Source: Paramecium tetraurelia (Eukaryota; Ciliophora; Oligohymenophorea; Peniculida; Parameciidae). From it: a DNA stretch of 64,000 nt. Positions 36,525-47,860 of this stretch are shown here, piece after piece (the stretch's first letter is position 1; each line of letters opens with the position of its first letter). The notes beneath the pieces are model-generated. The model saw only the letters and a program-made list of their open reading frames with translations. It was not told the DNA's origin and did no database searches. The stretch spans positions 225,313 through 289,312 of the forward strand of contig NW_001798975.1 in NCBI RefSeq assembly GCF_000165425.1, written 5' to 3'. The position numbers and the translations under genes are program-made.

Positions 36525-37734
36525 ATGTTATTAATTTTGCTTTTTATATAAGTAAATTCGTATTTAGATGCTAATAAAATTAAATACGCTGTTGATGCAG
36601 GCAATCAATATTATTATAAGGACAGGCAAAAGATATTATATCGCTATGATCAAAATTATAAGGGCGGCTAACAATAAATGTTCTATTAAAAGGTAACCTC
36701 AGATTAAAATCATCATTTGATACCTCTTCAATATTTGGATTATTATGTATTCTAAACATCGAGAACGGTATCCAGCGAGCAAGACTTTTTTAAGTATTCG
36801 ATTACCATGAGGCTGAATGGGAATTACACTTTAATTTTATGTTTCATTGAAGTATAAACTAATTTTATAATAATATAGTCAGAACAAAGATCGGCTCGCT
36901 TTTTCGATATCTATTTGGAGGATGAACTAATAAAGGAGTAGTTTGATATTTACAAGGAAGCAGGGGGAATCAATATTCCACTATATTTTGCTTTTGAATT
37001 TGAATTTGATGGAAAAAACATTACAGCAAATCGCAAAACGATATATCAGATGAGCGATAATAAGCTGCATTTCGATCTGACCTTCAAAGGCAAAGGATCC
37101 TCTGTCAGTGCAATCATATTGTATTAAGGCAAAATAGAAGATATCCTAATTGACTTAGAGAGTGCATTACTTTCTAAAGATTAAATCGAAGCTACTTTCA
37201 TCAATTAAATTGAATTCATCAAAGCACTGAAATAGAAAGCAGCTCGCTATGCTCATAAATAGAAAGGGAAAGGCAATGAAAATGTAAATACTTTGATGAA
37301 CTAATACCTCAGTCCATTTCAGAAATTGATCAATAATTTCGATATCGGAAATAATGTGTATAATGAGATTTCAAATGGTTTAGATCCATCTCCTTTAGAA
37401 TTGTTTTTAGATGCTTTATTAAATGTAATCTATCGAATAATATTTAGAATATTTTGGTTCCATTGGGGAGTGTGTTATTTCAAATTATAGATTTCATTTT
37501 GGATAATAAAATTCTCACTACAATTTTAATGACTAATTTAATATTGTATTATTATTGTTTTGGTAACGATAAAACCATGTTTGCCAATGTTCCTGTGGGA
37601 TTAGTAAGAATTATTTTAACAATATTTAGGTTTTAGACCCAGAGGTTGATAGTGAAATGGAGATCAATTATAATGCATAGTCACCAAAATCGAGACATGT
37701 TAATGTATTGAAATCAAAAAAAAAGAAGAAATGA
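36525..37734 (+). CDS. Malectin-like ER membrane lectin
   Basis: Signal peptide MLLILLFIQVNS. A malectin-type domain follows: YAVDAGN...YYKD, TSRTV-SSEQDFFKYSI, LNGNYTLILCFIE, then after a 27-nt intron RFFDIYLEDE and LYFAFEFEFDGKN. A C-terminal hydrophobic region (LGSVLFQIIDFIL) precedes a cytosolic tail ending in five lysines. Introns of 27, 23 and 26 nt leave 378 codons. Malectin binds di-glucosylated N-glycans in the ER. The lysine-rich end fits ER retrieval. The domain call rests on pattern, but the overall architecture agrees. Confidence 0.75.
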
Positions 37735-37768
37735 TTTATAAAAATATTTTTAATAAAATTACAATTTA

Positions 37769-38664
37769 ATGAGAAATAACAGCTAGTAAAAGGAGAGTAT
37801 TTCACAATTAAAGGAAGTAATTAAATTTAATTTATTTTTAAGACAATTCACAAATTGTAGTAGAGAGAGGCTTCTTAGAGATTTGAAATAGTGAAATTAA
37901 AAAAATTATTAGTTGAGAGAAATTAAGAATATAAGTTAGTATCAGATTAATTATAAGAACTACAAAGAATTTAACAAAGAGTAAGATATATGATGTTATT
38001 GCTAGGATAACCAATATATATTAAAAATAGACAACTATGTTTCTAATTTGAAAAAGAAGCTGTAAAAAGCAAACATCAAAATTGAGTCACTCGAATCAAA
38101 GTTCTCCTCTTCGAGAGTTAAATAAAATATATCAAATGACGATTCCTTTAATGGAAATGACTCCTTTTAAACAGAGCCTACCACAATTTCCACTAAATAA
38201 CCAATCCTTAAATAAACCTCTAATCGTTCAAATTAACCTTATTCTGTTAATAAACCAAAATTAATTTGTAAACCTATTAAGGTGTAATTACCCTATCCAA
38301 ACACTAGTTTCACAGAAAATTAAGAAATATCAGAAAATAGCTCTCTCATTAAACCAAGAGCATTATAAGAATAAATTCTTAACAGAATCCTAGATGACGA
38401 AGAATTTATAAATAGTTTCTCTCATTAATGTGGATAAATGCAGACAGATTTGTTCTCCTATTATAAAAATTAGACTCAACCTCTTAGTTTTGCATGTAAT
38501 TCAAGATAGAGTAGTTTCAGTTTTGCAAATAGTGAAAAAAAGTAGAATCAGAATGTTAAGTAATAGAAATAATCTAATCGATAATGTAAGCATATTTAAT
38601 TAAGGTTTTAGATCATTCTATGTCTATCGACGAGAAGGAAAACAATAATAAATATTTTAATTGA
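37769..38664 (+). CDS. Coiled-coil, Ser/Asn-rich unknown protein
   Basis: Introns of 26, 25 and 26 nt leave 273 codons. The first ~110 residues form a coiled coil (KLKKLLVERNQEYKLVSDQL, then NLKKKLQKANIKIESLES). The rest is low-complexity Ser/Asn/Gln/Pro with a short conserved-looking acidic motif LNRILDDEEFINSF. It starts 34 bp after the malectin-like gene on the same strand. No domain recognised. Confidence 0.7.
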
Positions 38665-38729
38665 TTAAACTAGTTGTTTTACATTATAAATATATAAACT
38701 AATTTTAAAAACATATCTTTAATATTTAA

Positions 38730-40407
38730 TCATTTTTACATATTGTTTTCCCTAATCGCAACATTGTGAGTATTTTACTGTTGCCAATTATTAATAATAT
38801 TTTCATTATATATATTGGTTTAATTTTATTTAGGTGTTAATAATTGAGCATAGGCTAAACTTGGAGTAAAGCTATTGTTTCTAGTAGTCATTGACGTTGA
38901 TTAATTTATGGTTCCAATAAGATTTAAGTTTAGAGAAGGAATAGTCTTTTTTACTCTCTCTGTCTTTGGAGCGATATCCTTTTTGTTGGATATTAGTTTT
39001 TTCATATCCAATATTTACACATGTTTCTAATGTTGCGAGGAATTGTTGTTTTTTTGTTAACGTTGATTCTAATCTTGAGATCTTTTGGGATTTGTTTTGT
39101 TTTGAAGTTTGTTAAAATTTAATTGTCTAAACGAATCAGGAATTTTGAGTATCTAATACAAGGCTTTTTGATCCAAAGAGAGTACTTAATTACTATTATT
39201 TTGATTTTAAGTGGGTGTTTGTTTCGATTCATGACTTGATAGATTATTGCTTTTGATATTCTTCATTTCTTGGAGACTTTTAATTATTTTCATTTCAAGT
39301 TATTTGATTTCCTGAATTGCTTTATTTTGATCATTTTTTTTGGGTGAATTACTTTTTTTATTCCTCTCTTCTAATTTAAATTTTTTACTATTAAGGTAAT
39401 ATTTGAATTTTATACATGAATTATTCTTTATTTTATTTGAAATCAATAATTTTGTCTCTTGAGATGGTTTAAGAGTGTTTATTTTAAAGTTTAGTTTAGA
39501 CTAAATATGATAGCACAAATTACTTTAGTCAATCAATCTATTGGAATAAGATTATTGATATCTGGCCGATAAGGGCATTTTTGCTTCTTAAGGATTTTAG
39601 TGAGTTCTGGCAGACAAAGACAAGGCAAGTTCATCCAATTTAAGAGATTTCTTGCTCTGAGTCTTCTTCTTTTTAAACCATTAGTATTGCTGTTTTTGAT
39701 TTGGAGAATCTGATTTTAGGTTTAGCAAACTTATCATTTATTGTATTTCACCCATAGGAGGAGATTCAGGGACTTATAATATGCGACTAATTTCTTAGGA
39801 GGGTTGAGGTTTCTTATTAGAGAAACTGATTTCTTTGAGAATGTTATCAACATTAACTTTGGATTATGGTTCAGAATTCTCAGATTACGGTGTGGAATCG
39901 CTTAGTAAAGGTTTATCACCTACTATTCCTTTGGGTGGATCAGTTGGGTTCATTTAATTTTCAATTTCAATTTATCTTTAAATTTTGTAAAATTCAATTT
40001 TCCTTCGTTTATCATAATAATAATTGAGAATTTTGAGTATGGGATGTTTCAATACCCATCTTGGTAAATCTTTATGAAATTTGTAGAATTCTGTAAGCAG
40101 TTTTGATTTGGGAGGATATTCATGCATTTCATAAAATCTTTTAATATATTCATCTTCTTCATCATAACATAGATAATCCTAGGGATATATTTGAATATTA
40201 TACATGATATAGAATAGTTCTGGCAGTGGAAGTTTTGGATAATATTTCATTAATATCTTTGGTATAATAGTAGTTTTATGAAGTGGCGTATTTATGATAG
40301 AGAGTGTGTCTAATCATTTTATGCAGATTGATTTCACAAGGGAAATAGTTTTTGATATATCCTAGAGTTGTTCTCTTGTAGCAAAATTAGCAAGAATAAT
40401 TAGACAT
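38730..40407 (-). CDS. Unknown 549-residue protein with conserved N-terminal module
   Basis: The first 30 residues contain Cys pairs (NYSCQFCYKR). A 28-nt intron beginning GTGAAA joins them to an aromatic-rich block (YYPKLPLPELFYIMYN, YDEEDEYIKRFYEMHEYPP, LPRWVLKHPILKILNYY). This looks like a structured domain of about 110 residues. The remaining 400 residues are Ser/Asn/Lys/Gln-rich and partly helical. Spliced length is 550 codons. No family recognised. Confidence 0.65.
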
Positions 40408-40447
40408 TTTAAAATTAAATATAAATAAATATAATATATTTCAAACA

Positions 40448-40808
40448 ATGTAAACAGTTTGGACCTTAATACATCCAACAAGGATAAGTGTGTAGAAGAC
40501 TATAAAGAATTTATTGCCATCTGGTTAAGAATTTTTTGGTACTGTAATTAGAGACAGCAGAAATAAATCATGCAAAGTAATTTGATCTATGGAAGCGACT
40601 AGGTTAAAGTAAGCTACAAATATTGGCATAAAAAATACAAGTCATACTTTGGCGATACATCTGAATTTATAGCACATGACGAAGACAATTTTTGCAAAGT
40701 TGGCGATAAGGTGGTCATCAAACATTGCTAAAAAACAGGGGGCAAGTATTACTATGTAAGAAACGTGGTCATTCCAGTGGGTAGGAATCAATCGGATGTG
40801 TAGGATGA
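40448..40808 (+). CDS. Mitochondrial ribosomal protein uS17
   Basis: Two introns (40577-40602, 26 nt; 40781-40803, 23 nt) leave 104 codons ending VRNVVIPVG-TGA. Conserved uS17 features are visible: FGTVIRDSRNKSCKVKV strand, HDEDNFCKVGDKVVI, and a terminal basic strand. uS17 binds 16S/12S-type rRNA in the small subunit. The mitochondrial assignment rests on divergence and on the HDE-N-x-C-x-V-GD pattern. Without the second intron the frame would read through into the next gene, so that intron decides the stop. Confidence 0.75.
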
Positions 40809-40928
40809 GGTGATGAAAGAGCTCTAGTAATATTTGTTGCTTATAATTAAATTAGAAATATTAGAACTTAATTGGTTTAATCGGGGTTGTGATTTATTAT
40901 TAATACATAAAAATATTTACAAATAATT

Positions 40929-41177
40929 ATGCAAGATTCTTTAAACTCAAGTCTCGACTCTCTGGAATTGGAGATTTTCCATAAGCCAAATCCTCAAATT
41001 AAATCCATCCTAGAATATTTACGCAATTAGAATGTCTAATTCTGTACGGATCCAAAAAAGAAATAAGATAATTATTACTCAAGTTCAACTGAATCACTTG
41101 ATTCTTACTCATTAAAGAAAAACAAATTTTTCCAGAAATGGAGATCAAGCACCTCAATCGAAAATCACGAAAATTGA
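40929..41177 (+). CDS. Small Ser-rich protein, unknown
   Basis: Intronless 82-residue frame, MQDSLNSSLDSLELEIF, with Ser/Lys-rich second half (SSSTESLDSYSLKKNK). It sits 120 bp downstream of uS17m on the same strand. The composition is coding-like; no domain is recognised. Confidence 0.5.
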
Positions 41178-41674
41178 TTCTCTATAATCACTTTAACATA
41201 TATAAATAATTTCTGAAACTTATAATACTGTCATCCTCATAACTTTTTATTTAAGGGTTGACTTTCAAAATCCTTATGAAAATACAGAAGATACAACTCA
41301 AATATTAACTCTTCAATAGATCAGTGTAAAAAACACTGATTTGTCAATCAGTACTTCATTTTTTTTTTTTATTTGCTTGCAATTAAATTATTTTAATATA
41401 AACAGTTTATACTCTGCTTTATTATTAATCTAAAATTCTTTATTTAATTAATTACCCAAAGGGCTCTGGTCTGATATATCATTGAGTATTGAAATGCATT
41501 ATCATCAATCATATTCATTTGATAGATTTGTTGGTGTAAAATACTTCACTCATAATAAATTGTAAATTTGGATAGGATTGCAATGAGTCAAGAAATTATA
41601 AAATAAATTACCCGGCAAATCTGGTGTTTTTAATATTTCCCTCTATAATTTATTTAAATAATTAAAAAGATTAG
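41178..41674. other. Intergenic region upstream of PCNA
   Basis: AT-rich, no frame of interest. It contains a 12-T run and one perfect short hairpin (listed separately) and should hold the PCNA promoter. Confidence 0.45.
41320..41340. other. Perfect 8-bp stem hairpin with A5 loop
   Basis: ATCAGTGT and ACACTGAT flank five A residues. It lies 143 bp after the end of the 40929 gene and about 335 bp before PCNA. It could be a transcript-end structure or chance; the flanks do not look like a known RNA gene. Confidence 0.35.
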
Positions 41675-42535
41675 ATGTTCGAAGCCAAGTTTGAAGACGG
41701 TGTCCTATTTAAAAAAATTGTGGAAGCAATCAAAGAATTGGTTAAAAATGTAAATCTTGAAGCCAATGGAACAGGAATCTCATTATAAGTATTATTTTGA
41801 TCCAATCATCTTAAGGCTATGGATACATCTCATGTGGCTTTGGTGGCACTACAATTGAACGAGAAAGGATTTAAAAAATACAGATGTGAAAAATCTCTTA
41901 CTATGGGTTTGAGCATTGAGAATTTATAAAAAATTTTGAAGTGCTCAGGAAATGATGATTAGATTACTCTTAGAACTCAAGAAGAAGAACCTACAACATT
42001 ATCATTCACTTTCGAATCAAAAAGTATGTTATTAATTAAATTCATACTAGATCGCATAAGTGAGTTCCAATTGAATTTGATGTCTTTGGATTAAGAACAA
42101 TTAGGTGTTCCAGACACTGATTACTCTTCAGTTATCAAAATGCCATCCAATGAATTCACTAAGATTTGTAGAGAGTTGGGAAATATCAATGAAGCAATTG
42201 GTATTGAGACATCTAAGGATGGAATCAAATTTTATGTGAAAGGAGACATTGGAGAGGGATAGGTTTCAGTTAAATCTAATGATGGCGAAAAGAAAGAGGA
42301 GAGAGTAGAATGCGATGTTGATGAACCTGTGAACTTAAGCTTTGCTGTTAGGTATACAATGCATTCTATTTCCTATAGATATTTCAATTTGTTTAATAAG
42401 GCAGCCGCATTATCACCTTAAGTTATATTGTCTATGTCTCAAGATTAACCTTTGGTTATTGAATATTAAATTGAACAAATGGGATCATTAAAATTGTATT
42501 TAGCTCCAAAAATAAATGATGATGAATAATAATGA
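41675..42535 (+). CDS. PCNA: PCNA, DNA sliding clamp
   Basis: 259 residues, as in other eukaryotes (258-261). It starts MFEAKFEDGVLFKKIVEAIK. It contains the MDTSHVALVAL block and the LGVPDTDY interdomain-loop segment that receives PIP-box partners. It ends MGSLKLYLAPKI plus an acidic tail. Trimers encircle DNA and tether polymerases during replication and repair. Three introns, all exactly 27 nt (41789-41815, 42024-42050, 42352-42378), must be removed. The first contains an in-frame TGA; the other two do not. Confidence 0.96.
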
Positions 42536-42577
42536 ATAATTGTTTTTTAAAACATATTTTATATATTATTTCTTGTT

Positions 42578-43302
42578 ATGTAATCATAATAAAAACAAGC
42601 AATTCAAGAAAGACGCAGAAGAAGTGGGGCTTTGCATGCTTAAACCTGTGAAGAATATTTAAAAGTACTAACAACCATAAAATATAATACAGAAATATGA
42701 TTAAATTGGACAAATTAAAATAAGGGAAAGCTAAAGAAAAAAAAGTTTGTCAGAATCAGCGTTTCTTAATTTTGATTTCATACCAGCTGATGAGGGAGTT
42801 GAAGATATCACTCAATTGAAGATTTTTATCTACTCTCCAAAGTTAAAACTCAATGAATAAGAATTCTTGCAAATATTGAAACGAAATAGAAATCGTTCAA
42901 TCACAACAGACAATATTCCCAAAAAATCCTTTACCTTCGATTTTGACTTCTTCTATAGAGAGTATGAAGTTAATGAATCTCAATTTGGATTGCATTTCTG
43001 GATTTAAAACAACATCAAAAATAAGCATTCATCATTTTTTCAGTGTAATTAAATTGTATTACAAAAATTTTAGAATCTTATTATAAAGTATTTAATGCAG
43101 CAATTCTATTAGAAAGAGATGCAATTGTTGAGTAAGAGATCAGAACTGCTAACCCCAATTGCATGATTAAGATTTTCCCATTAGTAAGGAAATTATATAT
43201 TTTAGATTGATGAGTTGCTGATGGAATCATTGTAGTCTATCATAGCAGAAGTAATTTATATTAAACATATAAAAGATATGCCACATTCACATTAAATCTT
43301 GA
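42578..43302 (+). CDS. Unknown 206-residue protein
   Basis: Four introns (28, 29, 22 and 25 nt) leave exactly 207 codons, which supports the model. Features are a basic N-terminus (QERRRRSGALHA), FLNFDFIPADEGVEDI near residue 60, aromatic strands (FTFDFDFFYREYEV) and a C-terminal helix with LLERDAIVEQEI. No domain recognised. It lies 42 bp downstream of PCNA on the same strand; a functional link is not implied. Confidence 0.65.
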
Positions 43303-44030
43303 TCTATTTATATAACTTATATAACAACCAATTTATTATCATATCATCTTTCCATCTCTTTATTCCTACTTCATATCTGCTCATTATGGATAACTTAATT
43401 AAGTTTTAGATTCACTTTTGAGTACTAATTACAAAAGAAAGATATTACAAGGTTGAAAGGAATAATTTGGAAAATCATTACTTAAGGAGCCTATTTAAAT
43501 AAGCAAATTAGAATTATGATCATGTGCATTTACTAAATATTCAAGAAGTAATGATTTAAAAAAAAAATAAAAAAATTATTATTAGTTCGTTTTGTTTATT
43601 TTATACCTATATTAAACTAATTACACAATAAAGACTTATGAACATAAGATTGATGGAAATTTTATTTAGTTAAAAATGTAAAATAATCATTATGAATTAA
43701 CTAATCTAAATATTATGATATAATAGAAAATGAAATTTTTTTTTTAGAATTTCAGATTTATATTCAATATATATATTGACCTAAAAAGGATTTTTGATTA
43801 CGTGATTTATCAAAATAACATTTTGTACATTTGCTGAGAACTAGGGTCCAGTTTGAAATTTTAAATAAGAAATTTATATAAAAAATGTTTAATAATTGAT
43901 AAATTCTTTTGGAATAATTTTTTGAATTATTTAGATTAGTTCAGTCTAGTTAGACGGTTAGTAAAAATTTAAATACTCAGGAATATTAATTATGTTATTT
44001 ATATAATATTATGATTAATTATTATTGTCT
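43303..44030. other. Intergenic AT-rich stretch
   Basis: No supported gene. Long A-runs and T-runs, with TGA frequent in all plus frames and TCA on the minus side. Confidence 0.45.
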
Positions 44031-44450
44031 ATGAAAAATTAAGCTGTACAGACAATCGAAACGGGTGCAATTTTTAGCTTTAAAGCTATGGAAGAAATTG
44101 AACCAAAGAGATCAATATTACCAAAAAAGGTTGTCAAAAAGAGGATTAAATAACAGGAATCACAATTTATCGATGAACCACTTCCATATTTAAAACCATT
44201 AAAATAAAATAACCAAATAAAGTTAAGACAGTTATTGCTACCGAACATTAAATTCTAATAAAAGCCATAAATGTCAAAGCGAAGTGAGCGATATTTGTCG
44301 ATATAACAGAATTCTCAATAAAGTTCTAATTGCGTCATGTAACTAAGAAGATATTCTCATTATGATTTTATTTCCAGAACAGATAGAACACTCTCATTAT
44401 ACCCCACGTAAAGTTTGGTAACTAGCAGAGCATATATAAAGTAAAATTGA
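44031..44450 (+). CDS. Small basic disordered protein
   Basis: Intronless, 139 residues. Lys/Arg/Gln-rich (KKVVKKRIKQQE) with Ser/Arg clusters in the C-terminal half (SKRSERYLS, RRYSHYDF). Likely disordered; no domain recognised. It is convergent with the 44489 gene with a 38-bp gap. Confidence 0.55.
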
Positions 44451-44488
44451 AAATTATATCAAAATTATGATTTTTTTAGTAATTTAGT

Positions 44489-45136
44489 TCAGCGCTTTCT
44501 TTTTAATTTGGGTGTCTTGCTTATCGAGTACATTATCTTGGGGTTTTCGTCTTCGATATTATGTTCTGTGTGTTGATTTTGAGCGTAATTTGTGAGATCT
44601 CTAAGTAAATGATTATTTTACCCCTAATTAGTCTTATCCTCTAAGATTCAAAAATAAATCGTAATATTACATATGAATTCTATCTGAATATCTTGAGTTG
44701 ACCCCATGATTTCCCATTCTCCATAAAGGAAATCATCCTTTCGGTAGTAAGAGTCCTTTTATTATAAGTATAATAATTTATAACAGCCTTCATACACATA
44801 CAAGTTTAAATTTAAATAAAATTATTAACTACTGTCGTCCTAATTGTTTAAAGGGATCCTAACAGAATAAATCGCCAAAAATTACTAAAACTATTGATTC
44901 AATTTGGTCAATGTGTAATGCAGATCCTCTTTGAATTCCTTTAGATTTTGTAAATAAAGACAATCCTTCTTCCTGTTTAACTTGAATCCTTCCAAAATCA
45001 CATTTACATCCATTGTCAAAGATATAACCTTATCCTAGTTCATCGAATGCAAGATAATTTGTTCAATGAAGAGATTACTATTAGGTATGTCTAATCCCTA
45101 TTCGATATTGGTGCAATTGCAACGAAAAAAATTCAT
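44489..45136 (-). CDS. Unknown 205-residue protein
   Basis: A single 30-nt intron joins two exons into exactly 206 codons. The first ~150 residues look folded (LFIEQIILHSMN, DVNVILEGFKLN, LNLNLYVYEGCYKLLYL). The last 50 are polar and end with KLKRKR, a possible nuclear-targeting cluster. No family assigned. Confidence 0.65.
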
Positions 45137-45207
45137 TATTAAAAATGTATAATAATAATAATTATTATAATAATCGGCAGACATTTTAGAATGTTGGCTA
45201 TTAATCG

Positions 45208-47025
45208 ATGAACACCTATAATAATGTACCTGCTGTCAATTAATAGTAGATCCTGGAGGAAGATTACAAGAGGTAACATTTATTTGAATGATAGGCGATT
45301 ACAATAGAGACAATAATATTTATCTATGTAATAACTGATATATGACTAGAACATGATGCTCAATCAACTAATGTATTAACAACAATATTAATAATAAATG
45401 CAACAATATTAATAAAATTTGTAATATCAGCAATAATATTAAAAGCCGAATTAAAAGCCAATAAATGTTTAAATAAAATCAATTACTTTAAAACCATTAG
45501 AATATTATTCTTAGCAGATGAGCAGTATTCACTATCCTCCTTATGCTTAACCATACCCTTAAAGATAAGCTGTTGAAATTCCACCGAAAGATGAAAGGAT
45601 CTATGGTTTAAAAAATGAAGTTTCGAAAAGAACTATTGAAGTGCAAACGGATGACAAAATAACTGAATATGAGAAATTCTTAAGAATGGGATTGGGTAAT
45701 ACTATCAATAAGCAATTTGATGATAATTGGGGACCAGAGAAAGATGAGCAAGCACTGTTAAAAGCACAGATGGATTAGAAGTATTAGGGCAACTTTGAAA
45801 TGAATTTGAAAAATGAGAGAGAATTGAAAGAGAGAGAGAGAGAGTTGGAATAGGCAAAGTTATACTAAAGAAAAAGGTTTAAGCCTCCTGGAATGACGAA
45901 AGAGTAAAATTTGTATTTAATTTTCTTAGACAATGGGCAAAGATAAATTTTAAGATTTTTAGAGATCAATTTATTTATCTTGCATTGTACTTTCATAGAT
46001 TCAGAAAAAATCTAGATAGCAGGAAACAATAGGCTTTGAATTAGAAAGGTGAATAGGCTATTAAATGCTTATAAAACTTTTTAGAAATGTTTTAAAAGAA
46101 TTCAGCAAAAGTTATTGTTTAGTTTTCAAGTAATAAGGATAACTTAAATATTACTGATAAGAGAAAAATATTAGAAGCAGAAATGAAATAGAGAAGATAG
46201 AATATTAAAAATCAAACAAAAAAATTGTTCCAAACTTTGATTTCAAATTTTAATGCAAAAGACATTAAACCAGAAACAATTGAATTCTTAGGATCTATAT
46301 TTCATAACTTTGAATTTCCTATTTAAAACTTTTTGTTTCTTTTTGAAATAAATAGACTTAATTTTACTCATTTTGGTTAGTTGGATGGTATGACTGATAT
46401 AAAAGCATAATGCTTATTAATAACATTAATTTTAATAAGAGTGTTTCTACTTAGAGTTATATTAAAGCCTTGGGCTGAATTTCCAGATAGAGTTAAAAAG
46501 AAAGAGTTATTTGAATAAAATTGTTATATCGTAGGAAGTTTAATGTACGAGATCATAATGGATTTTCTAAAATCCAAATGGCTAAAAAAGTTGGGTAATT
46601 AATCTCATTTACCCTCTAAATATAAAACCTATCCTCGGCCTTTAGGACCATTGTTATCTGATAATTACTAATTGCCTGAAGATGTAGCAGAAGTGAGATA
46701 AATTAGATAATTGGAAGAGCCATTAATTATGGGTCTAACAAGTAGGGAAGACTTAAAGAGCATATTAGAGGATGATAAACCATTTTGCATCGAACAATAA
46801 AATGTAATATAATAATGGGCTGAAAACATCTATAAGATAGTTCACTAAACTTATTTGCTAAAACAGAAACAAAGGAGAAAGGAGAGATATGAAAATAAAG
46901 TGAAATTTATTGAAATTGCCTTCTTTACTAAAGAGGAGGAGAAATAAAAACATTTAGAACTTGCATAATAAATTTATGAAAAATATGAATCCACCTTACC
47001 TCAGCCAGAACAAGATCAAACATGA
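45208..47025 (+). CDS. Unknown 589-residue protein with Q/Y-rich N-terminus
   Basis: Introns of 22 and 26 nt leave 590 codons. Residues ~25-80 are Gln/Tyr/Met-rich from TAA/TAG-encoded Gln runs. A charged helix follows (KNERELKERERELEQAK), then PPGMTKEQWAKINFKIF and a helical domain of ~350 residues (FIYLALYFHRFRKNL, SLMYEIIMDFLKSKWLKKL). A short motif YPRPLGPLLSDNYQLPEDV precedes the coiled-coil tail. The structure resembles large ciliary or cortical proteins, but I recognise no named domain. Confidence 0.65.
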
Positions 47026-47163
47026 ATTATTATATATTCAAACAGATTCTAATATATTAAAAGCAAACTTTTTGAATCCATAGCTTCATATTGTCAATTG
47101 ATACAATACTTCAGCATAGAATATAAATTTAATATTTTCAATGATTATTATGATTTTCAATTT

Positions 47164-47612
47164 TCATGTGTTTATGGTAAGCTTGGGATAACTAATAATA
47201 AACTAATGGCTTATTTCAGGTTCTCTATATAGAGGATAACTGCTCAACAATATTTATCCAAAGTTGAGTATTGAAGAATTATTAGATTAATCTTGTGAGT
47301 GATTATCATTATTTCTTCTTTTTTAAATATCTTCATCATTAACCTCTTGTTTAATTATTTGGCTCTGCTCATTTTCTGATTTTCCTTACTATTTTATTTT
47401 ATATTACCTCTATGGCATTCACTCCCTTCCTATATTACCTATTAAAAATTCATTTAGTCTTGACCATTTAAAGGGGGTGGTTCTCTACTTGAAACTTTAT
47501 TCTATACAGGTTTAGTTCCTAATTAAATTGCAATCTGAGGTGGATTCTGACGTGCAGAAATTAATTGAAGAGTTTAATTATCTACTGTTTCGCTTATTTT
47601 ACAAACTCCCAT
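47164..47612 (-). CDS. Small polar protein, unknown
   Basis: A 29-nt intron leaves 140 codons. MGVCKISETVDNQTLQ is followed by a Pro-rich SSREPPPLNGQ and a Gln/Asn-rich acidic stretch. The start MGVC could be N-myristoylated, but this is not proven. It is convergent with the 45208 gene (138-bp gap) and divergent from the B-box gene. Confidence 0.5.
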
Positions 47613-47860
47613 ATGTCTTATAATTATAATAATATAAAATAAAGATTTATTTTCAAGATTGGTTAAATTATATTTAATGGATTTTATTAGGAATAGAGTT
47701 GGTCAATCCAGATTTTGATTAATTACAATTAACATAGATTTCAAGGGTCAAAATATTATCAAAGTTTGCTTTTATGGCTTTTTATTGAATCCTTTATCAA
47801 TATTGATATTAATTGATAAAGTTTTTAAACAATTATATTTAATTTTTTTTAACAGAATTA

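Noticed and set aside
38730-40407. Apparent frameshift near 40300
   Set aside because: A 28-nt intron starting GTGAAA restores the frame and gives exactly 550 codons.
43303-43421. Extended C-terminus of the 42578 gene to a TGA at 43421
   Set aside because: A 25-nt intron leads to an earlier TGA at 43300-43302 and an exact codon count.
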